Assembly (NCBI GenBank): GCA_036365455.1
Contig: JAWQUS010000025.1
Coordinates: 25,890,001-25,954,000, forward strand
Source of the DNA: Macrosoma leucophasiata
Lineage: Eukaryota; Arthropoda; Insecta; Lepidoptera; Hedylidae
Direction of reading: 5' to 3'
Length of the DNA: 64,000 nt
Shown here: positions 41,745 through 51,719 of the stretch, in pieces
Layout: each line of letters begins with the position of its first letter
Numbering within the stretch: position 1 is the stretch's first letter
Made by a program: the position numbers and the translations under genes
The notes under the pieces: generated by a model
What the model was told of the DNA's origin: nothing
The model's input: the letters and a program-made list of their open reading frames with translations, nothing else
The model's database searches: none

Positions 41745-41965
41745 TGTGCTTGTAATTTAAAAATAATCGCTTTTCACTAAATGTATATGTATGTATGTAT
41801 ACACGGTACACATACCAAAACATCATTTTTTATAATTTTTGGCTGTCGGTCTGTCTGTCTGTTTGTCCCCGCCAATCACGGAACGGCTGGACCGATTTTG
41901 ACGGGACTTTCACTGGCCGATAGCTTATGTAATAAGGAGTAACTAAGGCTACTTTTATACTAGCT
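41745..41965 (+). repeat. Family P dispersed repeat
   Basis: GTATACACGGTACACATACC, (GTCT)n at 41847-41864, CTGGACCGATTTTGACGGGA, TATACTAGCTGCG; matches 4590-4840. Confidence 0.75.
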
Positions 41966-42671
41966 GCGACCGACTAAATTATTGCAGGCGGGGACAAAGT
42001 AATAACTCAAATTAATTTGAGTGATTGTAGAATACTTAGATTTCCACAAAATGGTTTTGTTATTGTTCGATAACTGGAACGAATAATCATCATCCCTCCC
42101 TCCGCACTTGAAGCGTAACAGAGGAAGGGAATGGTTCGGGGGTCGAGGAAGTACTCATTCCCCGGGCCTATCTGCCCCCGAAGCGTCGGGGGCGTGTTCT
42201 ATAGAAGGGGATACTGGTACGCAGGGTAACTCACTAAGGGAGGCCATATACTTTTTTTTTTAATATATGTATATATATGTATATTTTTTTTTTTTTCGCT
42301 CTTTTGTTTTTTTTTAATGGGCATATTCTTTTCTCTCCCTCAGTGATTCCCCCGCGCACCGCTTACAACTGGTTGAATAGACTTAGATTAGCTATCGTAA
42401 GGGACCACACGTCCGTGCCATCGCTCTGGCCTAAGCCGGGCGCCGCATCAGAGATGAGATACCTCCAATGCTTAGTAGATTTGTTTGTCCCCCGCCCGCA
42501 ATAATTTTATTTAATAGAATAAATGATATTGTTTATACATTAAAATATACCCATTTGTTGTTTTGTAAGTATCGAATATAGAATATAATAATTACGGTGC
42601 ACTGTGTACTCTTCAAACTGAATTAGGCATACCTACATCTTGTTTTTCCGTTTTTAGTTAAGGGTTAAATT
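41966..42671. other. GC-rich unassigned blocks
   Basis: 42090-42255 and 42340-42505 are GC-rich islands around poly(T). The second holds a short frame ending PRTAYNWLNRLRLAIV... before TAA at 42502. They look like untranslated parts of a LINE or other RNA-derived insert; not identified. Confidence 0.3.
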
Positions 42672-42890
42672 TTTTGCAGTCAGTGACCATGACCAGAGGT
42701 CAAAATGCAAATGCGCTGCCACTCCTGAGGCATTAGGTGTTATGCCTCTGTGCCGGAAATTACAGAGTCGTACATTACCACCTGACCGAAACATGATAGT
42801 GCTAAACACTACCATTTAACGGCAAGTAAATTAGGTAATGCAGTGGTGCCTACGCCCGCGAGCTCCATCACTGGAGCTCTACCACCAGTA
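42672..42890 (-). mobile_element. Family A SINE-like element, tail missing
   Basis: Begins GACCATGACCAGAGGTC; complete to CTCTACCACCAGT. Confidence 0.82.
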
Positions 42891-43505
42891 AGAATTTTAT
42901 TACTTACTTAATACAAATCTTTTAATAAATTCCATGACGTGGATTAAGGTATATTTTTATCCCGCATATTCTGGACAGGATTTAAGTTAGATAACTGAAC
43001 GATCCCGATATTAAATATTATTTCCAACGCACCTAATTAAGAGCCATTATGTAAATTTTTACTTAGCCCATAAAAAACATAAATACCCGCTCTTAAATAT
43101 AATGAATGACTTAATAAAAACTTATAAGTAAGTCTTAGAACCTTATTAATAACTTTTTTAGCCGCGTAATAAGTGTTTGCTATTTTCAAAGTGAAGGGTC
43201 CAACACGCAACGTTTTCCATCTAGTGCCACAGTTTTATCAGTGGCAGTTTTAAAATGAACACGCACGACACACTATTTGCATTGAAATGGTAATTAAGGA
43301 CACGGAGTTTAATATAAGCAATTTTAGACATTATTCTATTTCAATGAGATTTGAACATGTCAGTGACAATAATATGGAAAAGTTATGCTCATATTATTAT
43401 GTCGTTCGGGAGGAGAAATTTAGAAATGTGTCAAGAATAGCTTTGGATCGTTATCAAAATATAATTTATTTCAGGCAATTGCACAAATGTACATTCATTG
43501 TGTGT
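42891..43505. other. Unassigned sequence
   Basis: The plus frame 43287-43568 reads into the following SINE and has no independent support. Confidence 0.35.
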
Positions 43506-43953
43506 GTGTTTTTTTATGTAATAGTAGTGGCAAACAAGCATGCAGTTCACATTAATGTTAAGCGATGACCGAGCCTATAGACACCCACACAAAGACCAAC
43601 GCAGATTCGTTACTACTCCTGTGGCCTAAGGTGTTATGCCTCTAGTATGTTCTTAAGTTTTCGCGAGCTGCACTCATTGAAATAAAACTTGTTTTCGAAA
43701 AGCTGCTGAAGGAAGCTGAAAAGCGACCGAAACGTCGGGTTCGATTTTAAATAATCATTTTAGTTTAATATACGCGAGATAAAGCCGAAAACTAGTTTTA
43801 TTTCAATGTTATGCGTCTAATTACAGGGCCGTACATTACCACCTGTCCGGAACACGATAGTGCTGAACACTACCATTTAGCGGCAAGTATATTAGGTAAT
43901 GCGGTAGTGCCTACGCCCGCGAGCTCCGTTACTGGAGCTCTACTACCAGTGAA
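43506..43953 (-). mobile_element. Family A SINE-like element split by a family D MITE
   Basis: 3' part 43506-43644 and 5' part 43808-43953 are colinear with other copies. Confidence 0.85.
43645..43807. mobile_element. Family D element with 12-bp flanking repeat
   Basis: 163 bp, shorter than the 2.9-kb copy, with TGAAATAAAACTTGTTTTC and AAAACTAGTTTTATTTCA ends. GTTATGCCTCTA/GTTATGCGTCTA flanks it at 43633-43644 and 43808-43819. Confidence 0.8.
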
Positions 43954-44858
43954 AAAGTATGTGTGGAGCGCCAGACAATTAATCAAAAGAAAGGTGTTAA
44001 AATAATAAAAATAAGCAGAGAGCAGAGCAGCTTGTAGCGAGCTGTTGGTGAGTAGCGACACCACCCCCTACCATCATCTCGAGTTCCTCCGAGAGAACTG
44101 GGCTCCGCCTCGTCCGCCACACAGAGGTACGGCCGGACAGAGTATCAGGTCTCTCACCTCTGGCTTGCCTTCGTTGGCCGGTCAGAGTGGGGCGCTAGAG
44201 GTATGGCATTTGCAGTAATTTAGATAATAGGCTGTTATCTAAATTTTTGCAAGAGCCATACACTCGGGGGTGGAAGTGTCTAAAGGCATAATAGCGGGGA
44301 AGCCCGCTCCGAGCTCGAGATTACTCACTCGTGATGGTGAAACCGGGGCCACACCTCTCGACACCCTCAGCCTCTCTCAACAGTGTTGCCCCCCGTCGAC
44401 CATCGGGTTGGCTGTTTGGGGGGCCCACCAAGGAGAGGCTAGTCACCACCTGCCTAAAGTAGGATTCGATAATGTGAGATGTTGAATATAGGCAGGTGCC
44501 GGATCTCACTAGGCATAGGCCCAGCCAGCTAGTCCCCCGAGTTCACCCACATAGCCCAAAGTTTGGCAAATCACTTTTCATTACAATAGTCCGATTATAT
44601 TCTGCGGGGTCTGTCTGTGCCTGTATTAACTATTGATGCAGTCAGAGAAAGGTCCCGCCGAATATAACCCATTACAAAGTAGATCAAAATTCTCGAAAGG
44701 GCCTCTACGTGTTGGACCCCCCATGTCCCCGCGCAAGCCTGACAAAGGTCCGGGGTTCAAATTAGACCCCGTGCTGACGAGAGACATAAAAATAAAAAAT
44801 TGTTATATCTATACTTTATATAATTTTATTTAATTATCTGTATGTAAAATTACAAATA
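43954..44858. other. GC-rich unassigned block, possible LINE 5' untranslated region
   Basis: 44070-44560 and 44600-44790 are GC-rich without a convincing frame. 44219-44243 is a small hairpin (TTTAGATAA/TTATCTAAA). The composition and the lack of similarity to other window repeats suggest an inserted 5' UTR; identification is weak. Confidence 0.25.
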
Positions 44859-45115
44859 CAGTACTCAACAATTAATATTGCACATCAAGCCTACGAATGA
44901 GACGATCGGCTCGTTTTGACTTCGTAGAGCGTTATCTCTGCTGCACATTGCCTACGTAAGCACTGACAAGTACCTAGTAAGTTGGTCAAAATTTGATCAA
45001 AATGGTCGACAAACGTCAAATAGGTACGGTGCGAAAGAGATAATGCTCTACAGACCCGAAATAAGCCGAAGTCTCTTTCCTAAGCTCGATGTGCAATATT
45101 TATTATTGAGCACTG
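44859..45115. mobile_element. Family L MITE with TA duplication
   Basis: 257 bp with imperfect ~90-bp inverted arms (CAGTACTCAACAATTAATAT against the complement of its right end) and TA at 44857-44858 and 45116-45117. A sister copy is at 58081-58333. Confidence 0.85.
45099..45104 (-). terminator. Candidate poly(A) signal AATAAA
   Basis: AATAAA on the minus strand about 62 bp after the stop codon of the glycine-rich gene, inside the terminal repeat of the family L MITE. A weaker AATATA variant lies just upstream at 45116-45121. Confidence 0.5.
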
Positions 45116-45165
45116 TATATTATTGATCAAAACTGTAAATGTACAATAAGGGGACATAAAACAAG

Positions 45166-45401
45166 TTAATATCCATGTCCTTGGTTTCCCCTCTGATGAC
45201 CTCCTTGTCCACCCTGTCCTTGATCGGAAGCACCCTGTCCATGGCCATTACTACCCTGCCCTTGACCTCTCGCTCCACCTTGACCTCGTCCAGCGCCACC
45301 TACGCCTTCAATAGACCCACCTCCACCACCACCAAGGTATTGGCCACCTGGACCGAAAGGTCCATGACGTTCTTCACCCCCGTATCCAATAATACTGCTA
45401 C
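45166..45401 (-). CDS. Exon 3 of the glycine-rich gene (mature protein)
   Basis: Encodes SSIIGYGGEERHGPFGPGG... to GNQGHGY and TAA. The open frame extends upstream into the intron as far as an ATG, but that ATG lies in intronic sequence and is not the start. Confidence 0.82.
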
Positions 45402-48400
45402 CTGGAATGTAAAACATCACCTGTAAAATATTTTTTAAGGGGTGCCACACCTGAAAGATAAAAACGGGACCCTATTACTAAGCCTATCACCTACTAGTAA
45501 TTTCTGGCACAGAGGCATAACACCTTAGGCCTCATGCTTGCTTGCCATTTCCATTACATAAAAAAGCCGCCGCTGTCAGTCTGTCCGTCTGTATGTGACC
45601 AGACTGTATCTCATAAACCGTGATAACTACAAAGCTGAAATTTTCACAAATGATGTATAACCATTACCGCTATAACAACAAATTCTATAATTTAAAAAAA
45701 AGAAATTATTAAGGGCGTCCCCATTTTTTAAAATATTTTTGCTTAATATTTTTTACGGTAGCAGATAGATCCTTAAACATTTCTCAGAACATTAAGTAGT
45801 ATTACCGTTTTATTACCTTTCATTAAGTACTTAAATAAAAATTAAGTAGGTATTAATTTACTTTATTTTTATTTAACAAACCCATACAAGAAACTTATTC
45901 CAATTTAAGCAATTTTTTGTACGGAACCCTTCGAGCGCGAGTCCGACTCGCACTTGGTCGGTTTTTTTAATGCTATTAAGGCTAATCGACTGGTGTCGGG
46001 TGTTGTATAAGGCATTTAAATAGAGTTATAAAATAATAACATATTTTCCAGTTGAGTATTTATTTACAAGTGACAGTCAACATCGTTGCTATGTTACATA
46101 TATCATCATCTTATTTTATATTTAAATCTAAGTTGGTACTGTACCATGTAGGTACTATACTACTACATCGGGTCGTGACGACCCACCGCCCACTGGCGTA
46201 AGTCAGTCAACCGAACAATGGCTGTCAAACCATTCCAATAGGACGGTAGTAAATATAACAACGCGGATGGGTAGCAGCGTCCCGCGATAGAACTACCGTC
46301 AGTCCATCGCCAATCCGCCTGCCAAACGTGGCGATTATGGCATATTATCTCCTAATGACTCGCAACACTCTTGTGGGCATCTTTGGGGAAGGCTTTGTCC
46401 AACAGTGGACGTCATTTGGCTGGAGTGATGAAGGCTACTCGAAATTTGGCTAGAAAATTTAAGTCCTAATTAATAGGTTATAATCCCACTGCAGAATCAT
46501 TTCGTTTATCCAGATAATATACGAGTATGCTGCAAACCTAATTTTTACGCAACTTTATAATCTTTTTTTTTTTTATGTAATGATGGTGGCAAACAAGCAT
46601 GCAGTTCACATTGATGTTAAGTGATGACTGCAGCCTATAGACACCCACATGAAGACCAAGGTCAAAATGCAGATGCGTTACCACCCCTGAGGCCTAAGGT
46701 GTTATGCCTCTGTGCCGGAAATTACAGAGCCGTACATTAAATCTAATCAATCTATTTATAATCTAATCTAGAGAAAATATATCCACTAGGTTGGCTATCA
46801 AAACTTGACCGCAAGTATTTTTTATTAAATTATTTTATGTTTAACACCCAGCAACTCTTATTTGCGGCCAATTTAATTTGACTCCCGTACACCATAATAA
46901 TGAGAAAAAAAATGATGAAACGAAATGATTCTGCAGTCGGATCTTAACCTATAAAAAAAGCTTTCCAACAAACATCAAGCTTGAATGTAGGCATATAACG
47001 ACTAACCGGTTAGTCTAGCGGTGGTTGGCAGATAAATAGTTTTTTTTTTATGTATTGGAAGTGGCAAACAAGCATGCAGCTCACATTGATGTTAAGTGAT
47101 GACTGCAGCCTATAGACCACGGTCAAAATGCAGATGCGTTACCACTCCTGGGGCCAAAGGTGTGTCCGGCCTCTGTGCCAGAAATTACAGGCCTAATTTA
47201 TTTTTGGAAATTAAAATATGAAGTATACTCACCATAGCCTACAGCTACCAACGCAAGTAGGACGCATGCTATCTGTAAAAAAAAAGAAACGTTAAGCGGC
47301 TGCAGTAAATGTATTTACATCTCTCGTCAGCACGGAGTCCTATTTGAACCCCGGACCGGAACATAGACTTGCGCAGGGACACGGGTTCACACCTCGAAGG
47401 TTTCCACCTTATTCTGGCGGAGGGTTCAGTAGCCGGTGGTTGTCCCCACATAGGCGGAGCCAAGAGAAATGTAATTAAAGAGGCTATGAGGCAAAGGGGG
47501 GTCGAGAGAAGCGTGTGATTTCATCATCGCGAATCTGGAATCCTTGTAGACCAATTTGAATCAGAATAAGAAACTCATTTATTCATTTAGGGCGACAGGC
47601 ATCTCTTATGACACGTCAAAAACAAACAAAATAAATTAAAATGAATAACAATTGATATACATGTCAAAGAAGATGAAAAATATTTGTATTTTTCATCTTC
47701 TTTTACTGGTGGTAGAGCTCCAGTGACGGAGCTCGCGGGCGTAGGCACCACCGCATTACCTAATATACTTGCCGTTAAATGGTAGTGTTCAGCACTATCG
47801 TGTTTCGGTCAGGTGGTAATGTACGGCTCTGTAATTTCCGGCACAGATGCATAACACCTAAAGCCTCAGGAGTGGCAGCGCATTTGCATTTTGACCTCTG
47901 GTCATTGTGTGGGTGTCTATAGGCTGCAGTCATCACTTAACATCAATGTGAACTGCACGCTTGTTTGCCACTTTCAGTACATAAAAAAAAAAAAAAAAAA
48001 TCAAGAATATCACTAAGATAAAACTTAATATAATATACTAAAGTGAATAAGTATATCATCAGTAAAATGTCTCATTTCCACTTTTATTAGAATTCCCCGA
48101 AATAAAAGATTTGAATTTTGTTTTTTTAAAAAGTAGCTAGTGCCAAAAAATAATGTTGTAGTTAATTTCTTCAAAAATTTAAGTTTCTTGTTACTTCAAA
48201 GGAGTTGTTTTAGTCTATGATCATGCTTTCCTTTTTTATGTAATGAAAGTGGAAAAAAAGCATGCAGTTCACTTTGATGTTGATGACTGCAGCTCATAGA
48301 TACCCACACAACGACCAGAAGTCAAAATGCAGATGCGTTGCCACTCCTGAGGGCTAAGGTGTTATGCCTCTGTGCCGGGAATTACAGAGCCGTACATTAT

Positions 48401-48550
48401 CACTTGACCGGAACACGATAGTGCTGAACACTAACATTTAGCGGCAAGTATATTAGGTAGTGCGGTGGTGCCTACGCTCGCAAGCTCCATCACTAAAGCT
48501 CTGACATCAGTAAAAGTCTATTAAATATAACTACTTACTTTAATGTTCAT
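45166..48550 (-). CDS. Secreted glycine/glutamine-rich small protein, three exons
   Basis: Joined exons 48550-48539 (12 nt), 47272-47233 (40 nt) and 45401-45166 (236 nt) give 288 nt: 95 residues and TAA. Donors are GTAAGT and GTGAGT; acceptors are TTTTTTTTACAG and TTTTACATTCCAG; the phases agree (0, then 1). An earlier acceptor at TTTTACAG would give an in-frame stop. The product starts MNIK-IACVLLALVAVGYG, a signal peptide. The mature part, about 78 residues, has about 45% Gly and ten Gln, one G6 run, GQG-type repeats and no Cys, and ends GNQGHGY. This is typical of insect cuticular, silk-associated or eggshell structural proteins; a glycine-rich antimicrobial peptide is an alternative. Family not identified. 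A 12-nt first coding exon inside the signal peptide is common in cuticle-type genes. Both introns are filled with SINEs. Confidence 0.8.
45494..45565 (+). mobile_element. Family A SINE-like element, internally deleted remnant
   Basis: TTTCTGGCACAGAGGC joined directly to CATGCTTGCTTGCC and ACATAAAAAA; lies in intron 2 of the glycine-rich gene. Confidence 0.7.
45566..45968 (+). repeat. Family I dispersed repeat (intron 2)
   Basis: Starts in the GTCTGTCCGTCTGTATGTG block, ends GAGTCCGACTCGCACTTGG and a T run. Confidence 0.7.
46150..46372 (+). repeat. Family O dispersed repeat (intron 2)
   Basis: TCGTGACGACCCACC, CAAACCATTCCAATAGGACG, AGCAGCGTCCCGCGATAGA, GTGGCGATTATGGCATATT. Confidence 0.65.
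46374..46436 (+). mobile_element. RTE-like LINE 3' end (intron 2)
   Basis: GGGCATCTTTGGGGAAGGC and GTCATTTGGCTGGAGTGATG resemble 28433-28490. Confidence 0.6.
46563..46739 (-). mobile_element. Family A SINE-like element, 3' half (intron 2)
   Basis: T-run tail, then GGCAAACAAGCATGCAGTTC to CAGAGCCGTACATTA. Confidence 0.85.
47000..47031 (+). repeat. Family C SINE head fragment (intron 2)
   Basis: GACTAACCGGTTAGTCTAGC resembles the A-box region of family C. Confidence 0.45.
47041..47193 (-). mobile_element. Family A SINE-like element, 3' half (intron 2)
   Basis: Tail at 47041 and last match CCAGAAATTACAGG; it ends 40 bp before exon 2. Confidence 0.82.
47233..47272 (-). CDS. Exon 2 of the glycine-rich gene (signal peptide)
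   Basis: 40 nt encoding IACVLLALVAVGY plus the first base of a Gly codon, bounded by a T9-ACAG acceptor and a GTGAGTAT donor. Confidence 0.82.
47398..47472 (+). repeat. Family Q fragment (intron 1)
   Basis: AAGGTTTCCACCTTATTCTG and AGCCGGTGGTTGTCCCCAC match 15374-15452. Confidence 0.5.
47666..47703. repeat. 17-bp-arm hairpin next to a SINE (intron 1)
   Basis: AAAGAAGATGAAAAATA pairs perfectly with 47687-47703 across a 4-nt loop, ending one base before the family A copy. Confidence 0.8.
47705..48000 (+). mobile_element. Family A SINE-like element, full length (intron 1)
   Basis: Near-consensus, with a long A tail (about 18). Antisense to the host gene. Confidence 0.9.
48234..48513 (-). mobile_element. 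Family A SINE-like element, full length (intron 1)
   Basis: Opposite orientation to the previous copy, 234 bp away, so the gene's pre-mRNA holds an inverted repeat of about 280 bp per arm. Confidence 0.88.
48539..48550 (-). CDS. Exon 1 coding part of the glycine-rich gene
   Basis: ATGAACATTAAA (MNIK) followed by the consensus donor GTAAGT at 48538-48533. Chosen because it is the only nearby ATG that is in phase 0 at a good donor and completes a signal peptide. Confidence 0.75.
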
Positions 48551-48589
48551 ATTTATTATTCTTCTGTGATCACTGCACAACCTAAGGCA

Positions 48590-48627
48590 CACAAATGACT
48601 GTTTTGACGTACATAGTGAATTATATA
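48590..48627 (-). promoter_or_regulatory. TATA box and initiator of the glycine-rich gene
   Basis: TATATAA at 48627-48621 and TCATTTG with its A at 48596: first T of TATA to +1 is 31 bp. This leaves a 46-nt 5' leader before the ATG at 48550. Confidence 0.6.
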
Positions 48628-48815
48628 TGCCATTTACGAATAGGTTTATCACGGAATCGTTTTTTATCGCCTACTCACTCACTTATACGGTGTTGAAAAG
48701 AGCAAGCGCACGATAATTTACACACTAATAAGTATCTGACAATTTGTACTTTTGACCTTATTTTATAAACATAGATAAAATAATATCGGAGCTTATTAAT
48801 AATGTGTGTAGAGCC

Positions 48816-49420
48816 AAGTCCAGACTTTTTTTTTGTAATTTCGCCGGGTTATGGGGCATTGCGGTCCGCTCGTGTTTCGTCCCGCGGACCGAAACGCCTA
48901 TAAGCATTTTATTCATGGGGATATTCGGCCCACAAATGGAATGTGAATCGACCAAGAGTTCTTCTTAAATGGGTAGATTCGGTCCAATTATATTGTCATG
49001 TACAGTCGAATACAAAAAAAAATACTTTCGTTCAACAATCATTTAGGTTTTTTAAGTGATTTTTAAAACTTTGTGTGTGTATGTGTATGTGTGTGTAATA
49101 TATTTATACATTTAATTTGATTTATGTGATTTATTTGCTTAAGTTTTTTTTGTGTAGAATAAGTATAAATTTAATGATAATACATTGCATATTATTTATT
49201 CCTCAATTTTTTGTTACCAACTGTACTTAAATCTTTCAAAACAGGTATTCAAATCGGGACGAATCGCCCTATAATAATAAAAATATGGGGCGATTCGTCC
49301 CGCGGACCGGAAAGACCCATTCAGATGGCATTGTTAGGCGTTTCGGTCCCCGGACCGAAACAAGAGCAGACCGAAACGCTCCAAGACCCATTTCGCCGTG
49401 AATAGAGATAGACATGGAAT
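48816..49420. mobile_element. Foldback element upstream of the glycine-rich gene (family N)
   Basis: Left arm 48841-48899 and right arm 49337-49396 are inverted, about 75% identical, and rich in GGACCGAAACGCC. CCGCGGACCG also recurs near 49301. It starts about 220 bp upstream of the TSS. Confidence 0.65.
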
Positions 49421-49844
49421 AGATAAATAAGGATGTAAGTTAGTATGGGCGTGGAAAGCGCGCCGCAACTATGTATCCACAATCTTAGTTCGCCCGAAAC
49501 ATTGGTTCACCGCTCGTAGTTGCGTGCAGACTGCGTAGAACGACACATCTCTTGGTAAAGATGCCGTGTTGTGCAATTTGAAACCGACCTTGAAATAAAT
49601 TAGTTTAAAAATTTAAATAAAACCGCCTTAAAAAATATTAAAAACTGAATAGACAAAAAACACTGGAAAGCGAAAAATAAACTCAATTAGATAATTTCAT
49701 TTTAAGGGAATAAACCCGTATATCGGTTGTACTCGTATACCTATTAATTAGTTATCAATGGATGTCGTTCACCGACCCTAAATCGGGTAAAAATCAATAA
49801 GGGAACGCAAAATTTGACGCATTGCTATGAAATGGTATCATTTT
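49421..49844. other. Unassigned sequence
   Basis: No gene or repeat recognised. Confidence 0.35.
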
Positions 49845-50067
49845 ACACCATATTTAGTGTAAAGTCCTTTATCTCTGGTTCTATTGGGATTTTTCCCTTT
49901 TCTGAAAATTTCCCAGTACCTCAAAGTTTGGTAATGTGCCCGGAGATGTCAACAGGCTCGCCACATGGGCCAAAAACGTAACCGGCGTATCGTGGGTGTT
50001 GCATGTACGAGTATGTTTGAATGCATGCATTTATCTCTGCCTACTCCTTCGAGGATTACAGGCGTGA
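49845..50067 (+). mobile_element. Family J SINE, head missing
   Basis: CCTTTATCTCTGGTTCTATT, GAAAATTTCCCAGTACC, CACATGGGCCAAAAACGTAA, ends GGATTACAGGCGTGATGTAA; (TA)n follows at 50079-50103. Confidence 0.78.
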
Positions 50068-50072
50068 TGTAA

Positions 50073-50089
<17 letters not shown>

Positions 50090-50107
<18 letters not shown>

Positions 50108-51290
50108 TATATAATTAAAAAAGCTAACAGAGCTATGGGACTTATCATGCGAACCTATTCCGAATTTTCAGATAGTAATCACAATTCTATATTGCTCTTT
50201 TGTGCAAAGCATTCTAGAATACGGCTCACAAGTCTGGAGTCTTTTTACTTTACGTTTAAAGAGCTTGGTGAAAGACAATGACGCTCTATAATTACTGACT
50301 ACTATAACTACTAATATAACTACTGAATTACATACTTCATTTAAAAATTGTAATTAAACAACATTAGCTCATTGACTATTGATATTATAATAGTTGCAAT
50401 AGTATTCTGACGTCATCCGTAGTAGGATCTGCCAGGAGACTGTTGCAATGTCCTATTTCTAATGAAGTCCTACGATGAGCCTCACTCCGAACACATTCAT
50501 CCAAAAATATGGTATACGTCTTCCACTTTACCACATATACTACAATTAGGGGTATCAGATTGTTTCATTAAGAATTTAAACTTATTAAATGACACTTGTC
50601 CGGAGCAAAGTCTCATCATTGTGACAAGTTCTTTCCTAGACAGGACACACTCGGTCATCCATGGAGACCTCAACGGTGCCGGCTGTATTGTTCTATACCA
50701 GATGCCACATTCACGGGAACGTAGGTCAAAGAACTCCTTCCATAGTTCTACACAGTACTTTTTAACTTTATTTATGGTATCAGAGTAGAATGGCAAGATG
50801 TCTACCTGAACTCCATCTGAGGTTGCTTCTTTTGCTAATTGATCAATTTTATATTAATAGATTAGAGTCTGTACAAGCTCGATTTCTCAGATATCTGCAA
50901 TACAAATTATACAAATGCAAGACTAATGATAGAGACCACGAGGCTTGACGTGTAAGACAGCATATGCTGCCTCTATCTGAGAGATGTCGTATAGCAGACC
51001 TAGTTCTCCTTTGCCAGATAGCCCAAACTGATATAGACCCTTCTCAGCTTTTATCATACATTCATATTAGAGTACCATCACGCGCACGTAGAGAATCTAT
51101 TTATTTATCCACACCAAAATATCATACAAGTCATAGACAAAAGACGTTCTTCTCTAGGGCAGTAACCGAATTTAATAAAATAAAAGATTTTCCAGAACTG
51201 GATCTGTTTGTAACGCAACCTGTATCTATAGTAAACACGTTATCTAGGCACTGGTTTGCCGCGCATTCTCATATTTCTAAGTTATGAAAC
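50090..51290 (+). mobile_element. LINE reverse transcriptase C-terminal region, interrupted
   Basis: Plus strand: AYRMLGF-like segment ANRAMGLIMRTYSEF near 50115, then YGSQVWS-like sequence at 50220-50235. After an insertion it resumes INRLESVQARFLRYLQY at 50850. An in-frame TGA at 50946 precedes MLPLSERCRIADLVLLCQ... (50964-51287), a common LINE C-terminus. Dead copy. Confidence 0.75.
50250..50847 (-). mobile_element. RNase H-type LINE fragment inserted in another LINE
   Basis: Minus strand: DQLAKEATSDG (RNase H end), CGIWYRTIQPAPLRSPWM, RLCSGQVSFNKFKFLM and CSICGKVEDVYHIFG, the same layout as 31700-32190. The 3' limit near 50250 is approximate. Confidence 0.75.
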
Positions 51291-51715
51291 CTAATTGTAA
51301 TTTAAAGTAATTCTAATATTTGTTAGGCAAGTGTGTTCTATAGTTTCCTATGTGTGAAAACATGTAATTGGTTTTTATTAGTTATTTGTTGTTATAATGC
51401 TAGTCCGAATCAGAGCACTCATGGATATAAGTTTATTTTTTCTCGGTATATCTAGTATTCTCGCGGAGCGCCCACAAAGGCTTTGCCAGGCCCGGGCTCC
51501 GCGAAGAACATTTTTTTATTTTTTTTTGCATGAGTAAGGTGAAGTTGGTCGATTTATTAACACACCGTTCAGAAATAGACATCTTACGTCGCAGAAGAAG
51601 ACTGCATACTAATGTGTAGCGTGCGTAAAATGCGGGCTTAGGTCACGCTGTGGTATAAAAATAGTTTAATTGGAGGACTAGGTTTACGATCTGGCCAATA
51701 CTTTTAAAACTAAAG
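51291..51715. other. LINE 3' region and hairpin
   Basis: Probably the 3' untranslated part of the LINE to the left. 51462-51505 forms a GC-rich hairpin (CGCGGAGC/GCTCCGCG). No other feature. Confidence 0.4.
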
Positions 51716-51719
51716 TAAG

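Noticed and set aside
45175..45450. Plus-strand frame and the intronic Met of the minus-strand frame over the glycine-rich exon
   Set aside because: The plus frame is the antisense shadow of GGN-rich codons; the Met lies upstream of the functional acceptor, and the earlier acceptor gives a stop.
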